Part shown: positions 31,785 to 40,166 of the stretch, one piece after another
How the letters are laid out: each line of letters begins with the position of its first letter
Position numbering within the stretch: position 1 is the stretch's first letter
Assembly (NCBI GenBank): GCA_030147525.1
Contig: JASBVF010000027.1
Span: forward strand, 1 to 64,000
Direction of reading: 5' to 3'
Source of the DNA: Bacteroidota bacterium
Lineage (GTDB): Bacteria > Bacteroidota > Bacteroidia > Chitinophagales > Saprospiraceae
DNA: 64,000 nucleotides
The notes under the pieces: model-generated
What the model was told of the DNA's origin: nothing
Databases searched by the model: none
The model's input: only the letters and a program-made list of their open reading frames with translations
Made by a program: the position numbers and the translations under genes

Positions 31785-33002
31785 ATGAAAAATCGTATCA
31801 AACAAGTTGCACTGTTGGTACTTGTGGGGTTCAGTACCCTCGCAATTGCCCAGCAAGACACCGCCATTCAGGTCAAGTCCACGCTGGACATGCAAGTGGC
31901 ACAATTGCCCCCGGCGGTGGTGAATGACTGGAAGCCAGGGAAAAGTCGTTTCCTGTTGCGGGGCTATTCCCACTCTGGGCTGGAAATCACCGAGGAGGAA
32001 ATCTCCTTCGTCGGCGGGTCTTTTAACCCCCTGCTTCTTTTCCGCCAATCCGACCGCTTGCTTTTTGAAGGTGAACTGGAAATGGAACTGGAAGGCGGGG
32101 AAACCCACATCGGCCTGGAATATGCCAACATGTCATACCTGCTCACGGATGCACTGACCCTCCGGGCAGGGAAATTCCTGGTACCGTTCGGCACATTTGT
32201 CCCGAACCTGCATCCGGCTTGGATAAACAAGTTCCCCTCCCGCCCATTGGGCGCCGGCCATGATGGCATCATGCCTGGCTCCGATATAGGGATTGAACTA
32301 CGGGGGGCGGCTTATCTCGGACCGGTCAAGACCAACTACTCCGTTTATGCCATCAACGGCCCTCAACTCAACAGTGGTGATATTGAAGCTGAGGAAGGAG
32401 GTGTACTGCACTATGCACTGGTTCCCGACAACAACAAGGACAAGACAATCGGGGGGCGTATCGGCTTTTTCCCCATGAGCAATTCTGCCCTTGAAATCGG
32501 CATTTCAGGTCTTTACGGAAAAGTAGGGGACAAGGACTCCAAATACGAAGATGTAGCGGCTATGCTGTATGCCGTGGACATGTCCTACGTGCGAAACCTT
32601 CCGGGTATCAGCAGTGTGCTGGACATCAAAGCACAATACACAGCCGTGAAGGTTGAAGATGCCGAGTACCCCGAACCGGATGAACCGGGTGAAACGCACA
32701 CCTTTGACAACAGCAGCACCACCTGGTTTGCCCAGCTTTCCCTCCGCCCTGCATTTGTCGAAAACAAGTTTTTCCAAAACCTGGAAGTAGCTGGTCGCTA
32801 TTCCAAGTTGACCACGCCGGAAGGCGCACCTTGGGAAGTTGACCAAGACCAATGGGAAATCGGGCTGAACTACTGGCTGGACTGGCGGACGCTGTTCAAA
32901 TTTTCTTACCGCACCATCAGCGGCGAGGCAGGTGGGCATGGCGGAGAAGAAGCCGAAGGAGGGGGTGATGCCTTCTTCATCCATTGGGCCATCGGGTTCT
33001 AA
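31785..33002 (+). CDS. Predicted outer-membrane beta-barrel protein
   Basis: A 405-residue protein with a signal peptide (QVALLVLVGFSTLAIAQQ). The body is a run of amphipathic strands (LEMELEGGETHIGLEYANMS, LTLRAGKFLVPFGTF), ending with an aromatic residue (HWAIGF), as outer-membrane barrels do. It resembles OprO/OprP-like porins, but I cannot name a substrate. An acidic/His loop (GEAGGHGGEEAEGGG) lies near the C-terminus. Sandwiched between two cytochrome genes, it could supply substrate or metal to an envelope redox unit. Confidence 0.65.
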   Translation: MKNRIKQVALLVLVGFSTLAIAQQDTAIQVKSTLDMQVAQLPPAVVNDWKPGKSRFLLRGYSHSGLEITEEEISFVGGSFNPLLLFRQSDRLLFEGELEMELEGGETHIGLEYANMSYLLTDALTLRAGKFLVPFGTFVPNLHPAWINKFPSRPLGAGHDGIMPGSDIGIELRGAAYLGPVKTNYSVYAINGPQLNSGDIEAEEGGVLHYALVPDNNKDKTIGGRIGFFPMSNSALEIGISGLYGKVGDKDSKYEDVAAMLYAVDMSYVRNLPGISSVLDIKAQYTAVKVEDAEYPEPDEPGETHTFDNSSTTWFAQLSLRPAFVENKFFQNLEVAGRYSKLTTPEGAPWEVDQDQWEIGLNYWLDWRTLFKFSYRTISGEAGGHGGEEAEGGGDAFFIHWAIGF

Positions 33003-33026
33003 TCTTTCACTTTAAAAAAAATCGAC

Positions 33027-33296
33027 ATGAAAAAGATACCAATCATTATCGGACTGTTCGCCGTCATTGCTGCCATCGTCATCAGCAGCAGTTGCGCCAC
33101 TACCAGCGACATTGCTTCGGCCAAGTCAGGAGCCCAGCTGTGGGGCGAGAACTGTCTGCGCTGCCATAACACCCCATCACCGGAAACCTTTAGCGACACG
33201 GAATGGGATGTAGCGGTGATGCACATGCGGGTGCGGGCGAATTTGACGGAAAACGAGGCGACTAAAATTGCGGAGTTTTTGAAAACGGCTAACTAA
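33027..33296 (+). CDS. Small c-type cytochrome lipoprotein
   Basis: An 89-residue lipoprotein: signal IGLFAVIAAIVISSSCATTS with the lipid Cys at 23. Heme motif C43-L-R-C46-H47 and a probable distal Met in WDVAVMHMRVRA. Half the size of ordinary class I cytochromes, like the small cytochrome lipoproteins common in Bacteroidota. Likely an electron carrier tethered to a membrane. It ends 12 nt before the 2-hydroxyacid dehydrogenase gene. Confidence 0.78.
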   Translation: MKKIPIIIGLFAVIAAIVISSSCATTSDIASAKSGAQLWGENCLRCHNTPSPETFSDTEWDVAVMHMRVRANLTENEATKIAEFLKTAN

Positions 33297-33308
33297 AAAA
33301 GGATTGCC

Positions 33309-34301
33309 ATGACCACTACCATATTCAGCGCACACGGATTTGAAGAGGAGCATCTACGGGAAGCCAATGCGGGCAGGCATGACCTCCGTTTGCTTAATAT
33401 CAAATTAGATAACCATACAGCGGCCCTTGCCAAAGGCTGCGAAGCTGTCAGCCTTTTCGTCTCCGATAATGCATCGCCGGATGTATTGAAAGTACTCCAT
33501 GAAAATGGGGTCAAATACCTGGCTTTGCGCTCCGCAGGTTTCAACCATGTGGATTTGGCGGCGGCAAAGGAATTGGGATTCCGGGTGGCAAGAGTGCCTG
33601 CCTATTCTCCCTATGCCGTCGCCGAACATACCGTTGCCCTGATGCTGGCGCTCAACCGCAAGCTCATCCGGGCGCACAACCGGGTAAGGGAACTGAACTT
33701 TTCACTGGATGGGCTGACTGGTTTCGATATGCACGGCAAAACCGCCGGGGTAATCGGCACGGGCAAAATCGGCAGCGCCGTCGTTCGTATCCTGCACGGT
33801 TTCGGTTGCCGTATCCTGGCACACGACCAATATGAAAATGAGGTATTGAAAACCTTGAGCGGGGTCACATACACCGATTGCTCCACGCTTTGCAAAACGT
33901 CGGACATCATTACCCTGCACGTGCCGCTAACCCCCCACACCCGCTATTTGATTGACCGGCATTCCATCAACTCCATGAAGCCCGGCGTGATGCTCATCAA
34001 CACCAGTCGAGGCGGATTGGTGGATACCAAGGCGGTGATTGACGCCCTGAAAACCCGGCATGTCGGCTACTTCGGAATGGATGTCTATGAGGAAGAAGAA
34101 GGCTTGTTTTTCGAAGACCACTCCGGGGATGTACTCCAAGACGACGTGATAGCCCGGCTGATGACTTTCAACAATGTACTGATTACCAGCCATCAGGCTT
34201 TCCTGACAGATACGGCACTGAAAAACATTGCCGATACGACGATTTACAACTTGGATTGCTTTGAAAAAGGAGCGGAAAATGAAAACGAATTATTCATCTA
34301 A
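33309..34301 (+). CDS. D-2-hydroxyacid dehydrogenase (D-lactate dehydrogenase-like)
   Basis: A 330-residue NAD-dependent enzyme. The Rossmann motif is GVIGTGKIGSAVVRI. The catalytic Arg is in INTSRGGLVDT, the Glu is in the DVYEEEEGLFFEDHSGD segment, and the His is in TSHQAFLT: the order R-E-H is complete. The insertion with SGDVLQDDVIARLMTFNN is typical of D-lactate dehydrogenases of the LdhA type. It would reduce pyruvate to D-lactate to regenerate NAD during fermentation. As first gene of a metabolic module with GAPDH and aldolase, it suggests that the module works when respiration is limited. Confidence 0.85.
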   Translation: MTTTIFSAHGFEEEHLREANAGRHDLRLLNIKLDNHTAALAKGCEAVSLFVSDNASPDVLKVLHENGVKYLALRSAGFNHVDLAAAKELGFRVARVPAYSPYAVAEHTVALMLALNRKLIRAHNRVRELNFSLDGLTGFDMHGKTAGVIGTGKIGSAVVRILHGFGCRILAHDQYENEVLKTLSGVTYTDCSTLCKTSDIITLHVPLTPHTRYLIDRHSINSMKPGVMLINTSRGGLVDTKAVIDALKTRHVGYFGMDVYEEEEGLFFEDHSGDVLQDDVIARLMTFNNVLITSHQAFLTDTALKNIADTTIYNLDCFEKGAENENELFI

Positions 34302-34313
34302 AAAAATAAAACC

Positions 34314-34982
34314 ATGCACGGAGTAGATTACGGCGGTTACGCCTACGGCTTTTGGACGACGGTACTGTTTGTCTTCCTGATATTTATGTTTATCGTGTTT
34401 AGTTATGTCAGGCCAAAGGAAAAATTCGAGTGGCGCTCGATGGGTGTTTTCATCGGGTTTTTGGCGGCGCTCTTTACTGAGATGTACGGCTTCCCACTGA
34501 CCATTTACTTACTGACAAGTTGGTTTGGCAGCAACTATCCAGTGCTCGACCCATTCTCGCATTCGAGTGGTCATTTGGTGTTGGTTTTTCTGGGTTTGTC
34601 CCATTCTGCGACAGCCATGTCCATCCTCCATATCATCACGAACGGCATCATATTTTTTGGAATTTACATCATTTACCTGGGCTGGAAAAAAATATACAAG
34701 GCTACCGGGGAGGAACTCGTCACAGATGGAATATATGCCCAAATCCGGCATCCACAATATGTGGGCATGATGCTCATCACCATAGGCTTTTTAATCCAAT
34801 GGCCTACGGTCATCACCCTGGCCATGTGGCCCATACTGCTGGTGCTTTACTACCGCCTGTCGAAATATGAAGAGAAAAAACTGGCGGCAAAATTCGGACA
34901 GGATTTTTATGACTATCAGCAACGGGTGCCTGCTGTCATCCCCCGCTTCGGTGGAGGGAAAACGGCAGGGCACGCTGCCTGA
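34314..34982 (+). CDS. Isoprenylcysteine carboxyl methyltransferase-like membrane protein
   Basis: A 222-residue membrane protein with about five hydrophobic segments. The C-terminal part has the conserved block LVTDGIYAQIRHPQYVGMML and YRLSKYEEKKLAAKFGQDFY, the SAM-binding signature of the ICMT/phospholipid-methyltransferase group. Bacterial members methylate lipids or unknown membrane substrates, and often accompany stress or metal genes. It follows the dehydrogenase by 12 nt and precedes a small unknown protein by 16 nt. Confidence 0.78.
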   Translation: MHGVDYGGYAYGFWTTVLFVFLIFMFIVFSYVRPKEKFEWRSMGVFIGFLAALFTEMYGFPLTIYLLTSWFGSNYPVLDPFSHSSGHLVLVFLGLSHSATAMSILHIITNGIIFFGIYIIYLGWKKIYKATGEELVTDGIYAQIRHPQYVGMMLITIGFLIQWPTVITLAMWPILLVLYYRLSKYEEKKLAAKFGQDFYDYQQRVPAVIPRFGGGKTAGHAA

Positions 34983-34998
34983 ACAAAAATTTTCAACC

Positions 34999-35253
34999 AT
35001 GGCATCAACAGCCCAAAAAGCACTGACCCCGGCGGAAAAAGAAAGGTTTTTCCAGGCTTTGGAAAACGACCAACGCCTTTTCAAGGAAACCCTCGAAGTG
35101 GTGCTGAACCTCGTGGTTTCAGACCCGAAACTGACTTTCGATGTGGCAGATTTGATAGAAAGCGACTTTCGGAACCTGTACCTCGTCATCATGAAAAAAG
35201 TGGCGGTGGAAAGGAGCAACGATAGTACGCTGGGGTGTTGCAGGGATATTTAA
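34999..35253 (+). CDS. Unknown small helical protein
   Basis: An 84-residue, mostly helical, cytoplasmic protein (LTPAEKERFFQALENDQRLF). It ends with GCCRDI. I do not recognise the family. The ATG at 34999 fits the gap of 16 nt after the methyltransferase gene; an in-frame start further upstream lies inside that gene. It sits before the GAPDH gene, with 27 nt between them. Confidence 0.55.
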   Translation: MASTAQKALTPAEKERFFQALENDQRLFKETLEVVLNLVVSDPKLTFDVADLIESDFRNLYLVIMKKVAVERSNDSTLGCCRDI

Positions 35254-35280
35254 GCGACCATTCAATTAAAAATCACAACC

Positions 35281-36330
35281 ATGAAAAAGATAAAAGTAGC
35301 AGTCAACGGATATGGCGTCATCGGCAAAAGGGTGGCGGAAGCAGTCATGCTCCAGCCCGACATGGAACTGATGGGCGTCAGCGATGTAGCGTCGGACTGG
35401 CGGATAAAAATCGCCAATGTCAAGGGAATTCCGGTATATGCTTACGGCTATGAGGCGGCTGATAAGATGTCGCAGGCAGGCATTGACATAGCAGGGGTTT
35501 TTGACGACCTGCTAAAACAGGTGGATGTGGTGGTGGATTGTGCCCCCAAGAAATTCGGGGCGCAAAACGCTGAACGGTACCGGAAAGCAGGCGTGAAATT
35601 CATCGTGCAGGGCGGGGAAAAGCATGAAACGACCGGGCACTCCTTTGTGGCGGAAGCCAATTATGAATCGGCACTCGGCAGGGATGCCACCCGTGTGGTT
35701 TCCTGCAACACCACCTCCATCGTCAGAACGCTAACGGCGCTCAAAAGGGCGGCTCTTTTGAAAAATGCGAGGGGCACCCTCCTGCGCCGGGCCACCGACC
35801 CCTGGGAGAGCCACCTCAACGGCATCATGAACACCCTCGTACCGGAAAAAGAAATCCCCAGCCACCAGGGGCCGGATGCCAAAAGCGTTGACCCGGAACT
35901 GGATGTTGTGACTGCTGCTGTGAAGGTTCCCGAAACACTCAGCCACTTACATTATTGGAACATCCGCCTGACCCGTGAGGCTTCCAAAGAAGAAGTGCTT
36001 GCCGCTTTTCGGACTTCCACCCGGATTGCTTTTATCCAATACGAAGACGGGCTTTCCGCCAACAATGCCGTGAAAGAGCTGATGCTCGACCTCGGCAGGC
36101 CGCACGGCGATATGTACGAAGTGGCCATCTGGGAGGACATGCTGAAAGTGGAGGGCGATGAACTCTACTACGCCTACCTCGTGGACAATCAGGCCATTGT
36201 GATACCCGAAAACATAGACGCCATCAGGGCTTTGATGGGTATGGAGCCAAACGCTGAAAATTCTATCAGGACTACCAACAAAGTCCTTTTCATTCACCCT
36301 GAGTTTTTTTTACAACCCTATTTGGTTTGA
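35281..36330 (+). CDS. Type II (archaeal-type) glyceraldehyde-3-phosphate dehydrogenase
   Basis: A 349-residue protein. The N-terminus has the dinucleotide fold (IKVAVNGYGVIGKRVAEAV), the catalytic Cys is C142 in RVVSCNTTSIVRT, and DPWESHLNGIMNTLVPEKEI follows. These features match the archaeal phosphorylating GAPDH and not the normal bacterial GapA (no SCTTNCLAP motif). It would convert glyceraldehyde-3-phosphate and phosphate to 1,3-bisphosphoglycerate with NAD(P). In Bacteria this form is unusual. The stop codon overlaps the TTG start of the P-II-like gene, so the two are coupled. Confidence 0.85.
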   Translation: MKKIKVAVNGYGVIGKRVAEAVMLQPDMELMGVSDVASDWRIKIANVKGIPVYAYGYEAADKMSQAGIDIAGVFDDLLKQVDVVVDCAPKKFGAQNAERYRKAGVKFIVQGGEKHETTGHSFVAEANYESALGRDATRVVSCNTTSIVRTLTALKRAALLKNARGTLLRRATDPWESHLNGIMNTLVPEKEIPSHQGPDAKSVDPELDVVTAAVKVPETLSHLHYWNIRLTREASKEEVLAAFRTSTRIAFIQYEDGLSANNAVKELMLDLGRPHGDMYEVAIWEDMLKVEGDELYYAYLVDNQAIVIPENIDAIRALMGMEPNAENSIRTTNKVLFIHPEFFLQPYLV

Positions 36331-36668
36331 AAGAGATAAAAGCATTTATCCGGCTTATGAAAGCCATGGATGTTCACAAGTCATTGTATGCCCATGGTTT
36401 TTGTTGCATGACTTTGACCGAATGTGAAGGCACCGGCATGTACACCGACCCGGACAAAGATTTCCCTTCGCTCAAGTTTCCATTCCTGCACAGCAAGCGG
36501 GTGAAAATCGAGATTGTATGCACGGAAGAGGAGGTGGAGCCAATCGTTGAAATCATCAGGGAACATGGCCGGACAGGGCGCTCTGGCGATGGCATCATCT
36601 ACGTTTCCGAGGTAGGGGAGGTTTACCGGGTGAAAAACAACACGAAAGGTTTGGAAGCAATCAAATAA
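36327..36668 (+). CDS. P-II family (GlnB/GlnK-like) protein, TTG start
   Basis: A 113-residue P-II-like regulator. The start is TTG at 36327, overlapping the GAPDH stop by 4 nt. The encoded KEIKAFIRLMKAMDVHKSLY aligns with the start of classical P-II proteins, which supports it. The C-terminal region GRTGRSGDGIIYVSEVGEVY fits the B-loop and RxG[D/S]G motif that binds ATP/ADP. The T-loop is short and lacks the tyrosine used for uridylylation. It therefore may sense nucleotides or carbon instead of nitrogen, possibly controlling the coupled GAPDH. Confidence 0.75.
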   Translation: MKEIKAFIRLMKAMDVHKSLYAHGFCCMTLTECEGTGMYTDPDKDFPSLKFPFLHSKRVKIEIVCTEEEVEPIVEIIREHGRTGRSGDGIIYVSEVGEVYRVKNNTKGLEAIK

Positions 36669-36697
36669 ATCCGATGAGTTTTGAAAACTTTTAAAAG

Positions 36698-37966
36698 ATG
36701 AAAAGAAGAGATTTTATTGTTACAGGAGCAGCATCCGCCGCAGGTTTGACCCTGTTCCCCGGTGATTTATTCGCCAAAAAAACAAAACAGTTGAACCTGG
36801 CAAATTTCCCCCAGCCCCTTCCTTACGCAATGGATGGAGATTGGAAGGAATTTGAATTATACGTCGACATCGCCACCCACGAACCGGCACCGGGCATGAA
36901 GTACCATACCCTTGCTTTCAACGGTACCATTCCAGGCCCGGAGATACGGGTAAACGTGGGAGACAAAGTCCGGGTTCGGTTTAAAAACAAAACCGAGCTT
37001 AACCATACCATCCATTGGCACGGCCTTCACGTACCCTGGCGGATGGACGGCGTGCCAATGGTCACTCAGCTTCCGGTGATGCCGGACAACGAATTTGTCT
37101 ATGAGTTTGTGGCTGAACCACAGGGCACCCACTTCTACCATTGCCATTGGGGCACTTTGCTGCACATGCAGGCAGGCATGTTCGGTACTTTCATCATCGA
37201 AAACCCGGACGACCCGATTAAAAAACAATTCCCTTATGAGTGGGAATACACCCTCGTCTATTCGGCGCATGACGTTAATTTCATCCGCAACGAAATGAAC
37301 GGCATGCTGGAGCGGATGAAGGAGCGCCGCTACCTGATGCAAAACGGGCGCTTCGACCCGCAGCGTTGGTCGGTCTTTGACAACAAGCAACAATTGGAGG
37401 ATGCCATGCGCAATGGCTACATCCCTCCGTACCTGACCAACCGGCGGGCGCCGGACGAGTTGCCCCAGCCTCAATGGTTTACGGTCAATGGCAAATCGTA
37501 TCCGAGTACGCCCTATCTTTTTATAAAAGAAAATGAAAATATCCGGGTGCGTCTTATTAACGCCGGCACTGAAAATCACCACCTCCACCTGCACGGGCAC
37601 GACTTCTGGATGGTGGCGGACGATGGCTTGCCTATCGAGCATCCCTGGCAACGAAATACAGTACCGCTAAGCCCGGGGAAAACCTACGACATCATTATCG
37701 AAGGGAAAAACAGGGGCATCTGGACTTTCCACGACCATGACACCCGCCGTGTCACCAACAACGGACTTTACCCCGGCGGCAACCTGCTCGCACTGGTGTA
37801 CGAAGACTTGCCGGAAGATGAAAAACTCATCATGAAATATTCCGGCAACACCATGTTCAAAAAAATGGACGGGATGGAAGGCATGGCAATGAAGGAAGAG
37901 AAAATGGACATGAAAAAGATGATGTTCGGCGGGGAAAAACTGCCCAAGATTGCGCTGGACGAATAA
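36698..37966 (+). CDS. Two-domain multicopper oxidase with type 1 site in domain 1
   Basis: A 422-residue oxidase with a Tat-type signal (MKRRDFIVTGAASAAG). Domain 1 has H106-W-H108 (IHWHGLH) and H148-C149-H150-x5-H156-x4-M161 (HCHWGTLLHMQAGM), so the type 1 copper ligands are here. Domain 2 has HHLHLHGHDFW and ends with TFHDHDTRR, where Asp replaces the type 1 Cys. This is the two-domain layout in which the type 1 site is in domain 1, and the trinuclear site would form between subunits. The C-terminus is Met/Lys rich (MDGMEGMAMKEEKMDMKKMM), a likely copper binder. Probably a periplasmic copper oxidase. Confidence 0.85.
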   Translation: MKRRDFIVTGAASAAGLTLFPGDLFAKKTKQLNLANFPQPLPYAMDGDWKEFELYVDIATHEPAPGMKYHTLAFNGTIPGPEIRVNVGDKVRVRFKNKTELNHTIHWHGLHVPWRMDGVPMVTQLPVMPDNEFVYEFVAEPQGTHFYHCHWGTLLHMQAGMFGTFIIENPDDPIKKQFPYEWEYTLVYSAHDVNFIRNEMNGMLERMKERRYLMQNGRFDPQRWSVFDNKQQLEDAMRNGYIPPYLTNRRAPDELPQPQWFTVNGKSYPSTPYLFIKENENIRVRLINAGTENHHLHLHGHDFWMVADDGLPIEHPWQRNTVPLSPGKTYDIIIEGKNRGIWTFHDHDTRRVTNNGLYPGGNLLALVYEDLPEDEKLIMKYSGNTMFKKMDGMEGMAMKEEKMDMKKMMFGGEKLPKIALDE

Positions 37967-38018
37967 CCGCCTGGCTTAAGAAATGAAATAATTAAACCAT
38001 TTAAAATAAAAATAGACC

Positions 38019-38444
38019 ATGTTTAAATCCAAAGTTTTATTCATAGCGATAGCAACCGCTTCCTTCCTTTTTTCATGTTCTTCCGAACCGGAAAAAAGTG
38101 CCGCCAACACACCGCCACATGCGATGGCACAAGGTGCGGCACAGCAAGCTTCCACCAATCAAAAATTCGAAATAGTGCCCAACGAAAAGGTCTGTATGGT
38201 GAACGACCGTTTTATGGGCATAAAACAAATCCCGATTGAGGTGGAGGGGATAACCTATTTCGGGTGCTGCCCGGATTGCGTCAAAAAATTACAGGAAAAC
38301 CTCAATGGGGTGAGGTACTCCAATGACCCTGTTTCTGGTGAAAAAGTAGATAAGGCGAGCGCCGTGATTATCAAGAACAATGAAGACGGCATGGTGCAAT
38401 ATTTCGGGTCGGAGGCTTCCGCCAATCAATTTTTAAAACAGTAA
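38019..38444 (+). CDS. Metal-binding lipoprotein with YHS/TRASH-like motif
   Basis: A 141-residue lipoprotein: signal ATASFLFSCSSEP, Cys about 20. The mature part has KVCMVNDRFMGIKQIPIEVE and ITYFGCCPDCVKKLQENLNG, a C...CC-x2-C arrangement as in TRASH/YHS or MlpB-like domains that bind copper. NDPVSGEKVDKASAVIIKNN follows. It probably works as a periplasmic copper carrier together with the oxidase encoded upstream (52 nt apart). Confidence 0.72.
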   Translation: MFKSKVLFIAIATASFLFSCSSEPEKSAANTPPHAMAQGAAQQASTNQKFEIVPNEKVCMVNDRFMGIKQIPIEVEGITYFGCCPDCVKKLQENLNGVRYSNDPVSGEKVDKASAVIIKNNEDGMVQYFGSEASANQFLKQ

Positions 38445-38475
38445 ATCTTTGATTTTGATATCCCTTGATTTTCAA

Positions 38476-38919
38476 ATGGAATCAGTAATGACTTCAGAGC
38501 CCAAAATGCATAACCAGAGGAGTTTCTCTCCGCATTCCGAAATGCTGTCAGCCATACGGGACACCGTGATGGAGTGGCAATCGGAGATGTATTTTTTGCA
38601 AAAAAAATCTTCATTGTTAAAAAGAATTGTGGGGTTTAGCTATTTCTCAAAAAGGTGCATCGGCGCAGATGGAAATGATTTTCAAAAAGAGTTTTCACTG
38701 TTGACAACCCAAGGTTTCTCTTCTTTTTACAAGAAGTTGGATACATATTCAGAAGAATTAGAATCAACCGATTTTTTTCCGAAAAGCGCTTTGGAATCAA
38801 GCATTATTTACTACAGGGAAATACACGAGGATTGGCAAAACCTGAAAAAGCATTACCGGCAGCTTGAAATGCAAATACTGGATGGGGTGATAAAAAATTA
38901 CCCGGCCACTATTTTTTAA
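38476..38919 (+). CDS. Unknown helical protein
   Basis: A 147-residue protein from the ATG at 38476 (another in-frame ATG at 38488, and a TTG at 38449). It is helix-rich, with heptad-like stretches (MLSAIRDTVMEWQSEMYFLQ and WQNLKKHYRQLEMQILDGVI), and has no signal peptide. I do not recognise the family. It precedes an outer-membrane protein gene by 11 nt. It could be a regulator or a structural protein. Confidence 0.5.
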   Translation: MESVMTSEPKMHNQRSFSPHSEMLSAIRDTVMEWQSEMYFLQKKSSLLKRIVGFSYFSKRCIGADGNDFQKEFSLLTTQGFSSFYKKLDTYSEELESTDFFPKSALESSIIYYREIHEDWQNLKKHYRQLEMQILDGVIKNYPATIF

Positions 38920-38930
38920 ACGTAACTAAA

Positions 38931-40157
38931 ATGAGCCACCAATTTTTAATCAAAATACAGCGTGTAATATCTATCCTGCTTTTTTTATCTGGGCAAGTAT
39001 CCGTATTTGCCCAGTTAGGGGAAGACAACCTGATGCCCGAAATCGAAATCGGGTTTAAGACCATTGCCACGGGCAATTTTTACAGCAATAAGGGGGCGGC
39101 ATCTATAGACCTGCCGGTCCTCAATGAAGGCGAGCAGGTCATCAGCGATTTTTCGGACTCTTATTTCCTCATCGGCGCTCGGCAAAAACTGTATGGGGGC
39201 TGGCGTGGACAAATGGTGCTTGGAATTTCGTTTCCCGACGCCAACTCTGGTTTGGGGCAGGTTTTTTACAACCAGGTTTTTCTACAGGTCGAAAACCAGA
39301 AGAATATCTTCAAAGTGGGGCGCTCTACTTCCCAAACGACACTGCTGGAGTTTCCTACACTCAGGGACGACGATGCGCTGCAATACAATTATGTCCTCAA
39401 CCCCTTTTCCAACGGGCTGAACACGGAAGACAACCAATACGCCAACGTGCTCGAATACACCCGCATTTTCGGTCAGCGCTGGTATGCGACAGCTCACGGT
39501 GAAAATTACCAGGATTTCGAAAATCCCAACGATTTTTCCCTGAATGGCATCGGTGGCTCTTTGGTGTACCGGATGCCGGCGGCGCAAATCTGGAACCGTG
39601 GTTTTTTACAGGAAGCGGGCGTGAGCTATAATAATTACCTCACTGACCGGCAGGAAGACAACGTAGATGAAGTATTGACCAACATCATTGGTTCGGTGGC
39701 TTTAAACCTGAAGCCTGACCCTGTCCATTTTATTGATTTCAAAGCACAAGCGATTCAAAATTTTGGTTTTGACGACATTCAGGAAATTGTTTCTTACGGC
39801 GATTATACCCGAACTAAAAGCACTGGCATTTATGGTTCGCTCCGATATGTATATCGCAAATTGGAACGTCCTGCCTTGATGACCTCCCTGGGCTTCGGCT
39901 TTAAGGATTTCTCCAACCTTGGGAACAACACCAATCAATGGATGGGCATTGCCAGCTTTTTCTACCGCATCGGCAACAACTTCGACCTCGTTGCCCAATA
40001 CCGTTACAGCCAGAACAATGGCGATTTGATACCGCTTTTGGGTGAAAATCAGCACCGTTTTCAAGTGGGCCTGGCTTACATCTTCAATAAAGTGTTCAAC
40101 AGCCAGTTCGACGACCGGAACTCTATTTTGAACCTGGAACACGGATACCTCAAATAA
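38931..40157 (+). CDS. Predicted outer-membrane porin-like protein
   Basis: A 408-residue protein with signal peptide (ISILLFLSGQVSVFAQ). The body alternates amphipathic strands and short turns (GWRGQMVLGISFPDANSGLG, RFQVGLAYIFNKVFN) and resembles a bacterial porin barrel. Residues 30-60 (LMPEIEIGFKTIATGNFYSN) may be the plug or first strand. The substrate is not predictable. It is 9 nt before the ATP-cone/nuclease-like gene and probably part of the same transcript. Confidence 0.65.
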   Translation: MSHQFLIKIQRVISILLFLSGQVSVFAQLGEDNLMPEIEIGFKTIATGNFYSNKGAASIDLPVLNEGEQVISDFSDSYFLIGARQKLYGGWRGQMVLGISFPDANSGLGQVFYNQVFLQVENQKNIFKVGRSTSQTTLLEFPTLRDDDALQYNYVLNPFSNGLNTEDNQYANVLEYTRIFGQRWYATAHGENYQDFENPNDFSLNGIGGSLVYRMPAAQIWNRGFLQEAGVSYNNYLTDRQEDNVDEVLTNIIGSVALNLKPDPVHFIDFKAQAIQNFGFDDIQEIVSYGDYTRTKSTGIYGSLRYVYRKLERPALMTSLGFGFKDFSNLGNNTNQWMGIASFFYRIGNNFDLVAQYRYSQNNGDLIPLLGENQHRFQVGLAYIFNKVFNSQFDDRNSILNLEHGYLK

Positions 40158-40166
40158 TGAATCCAC

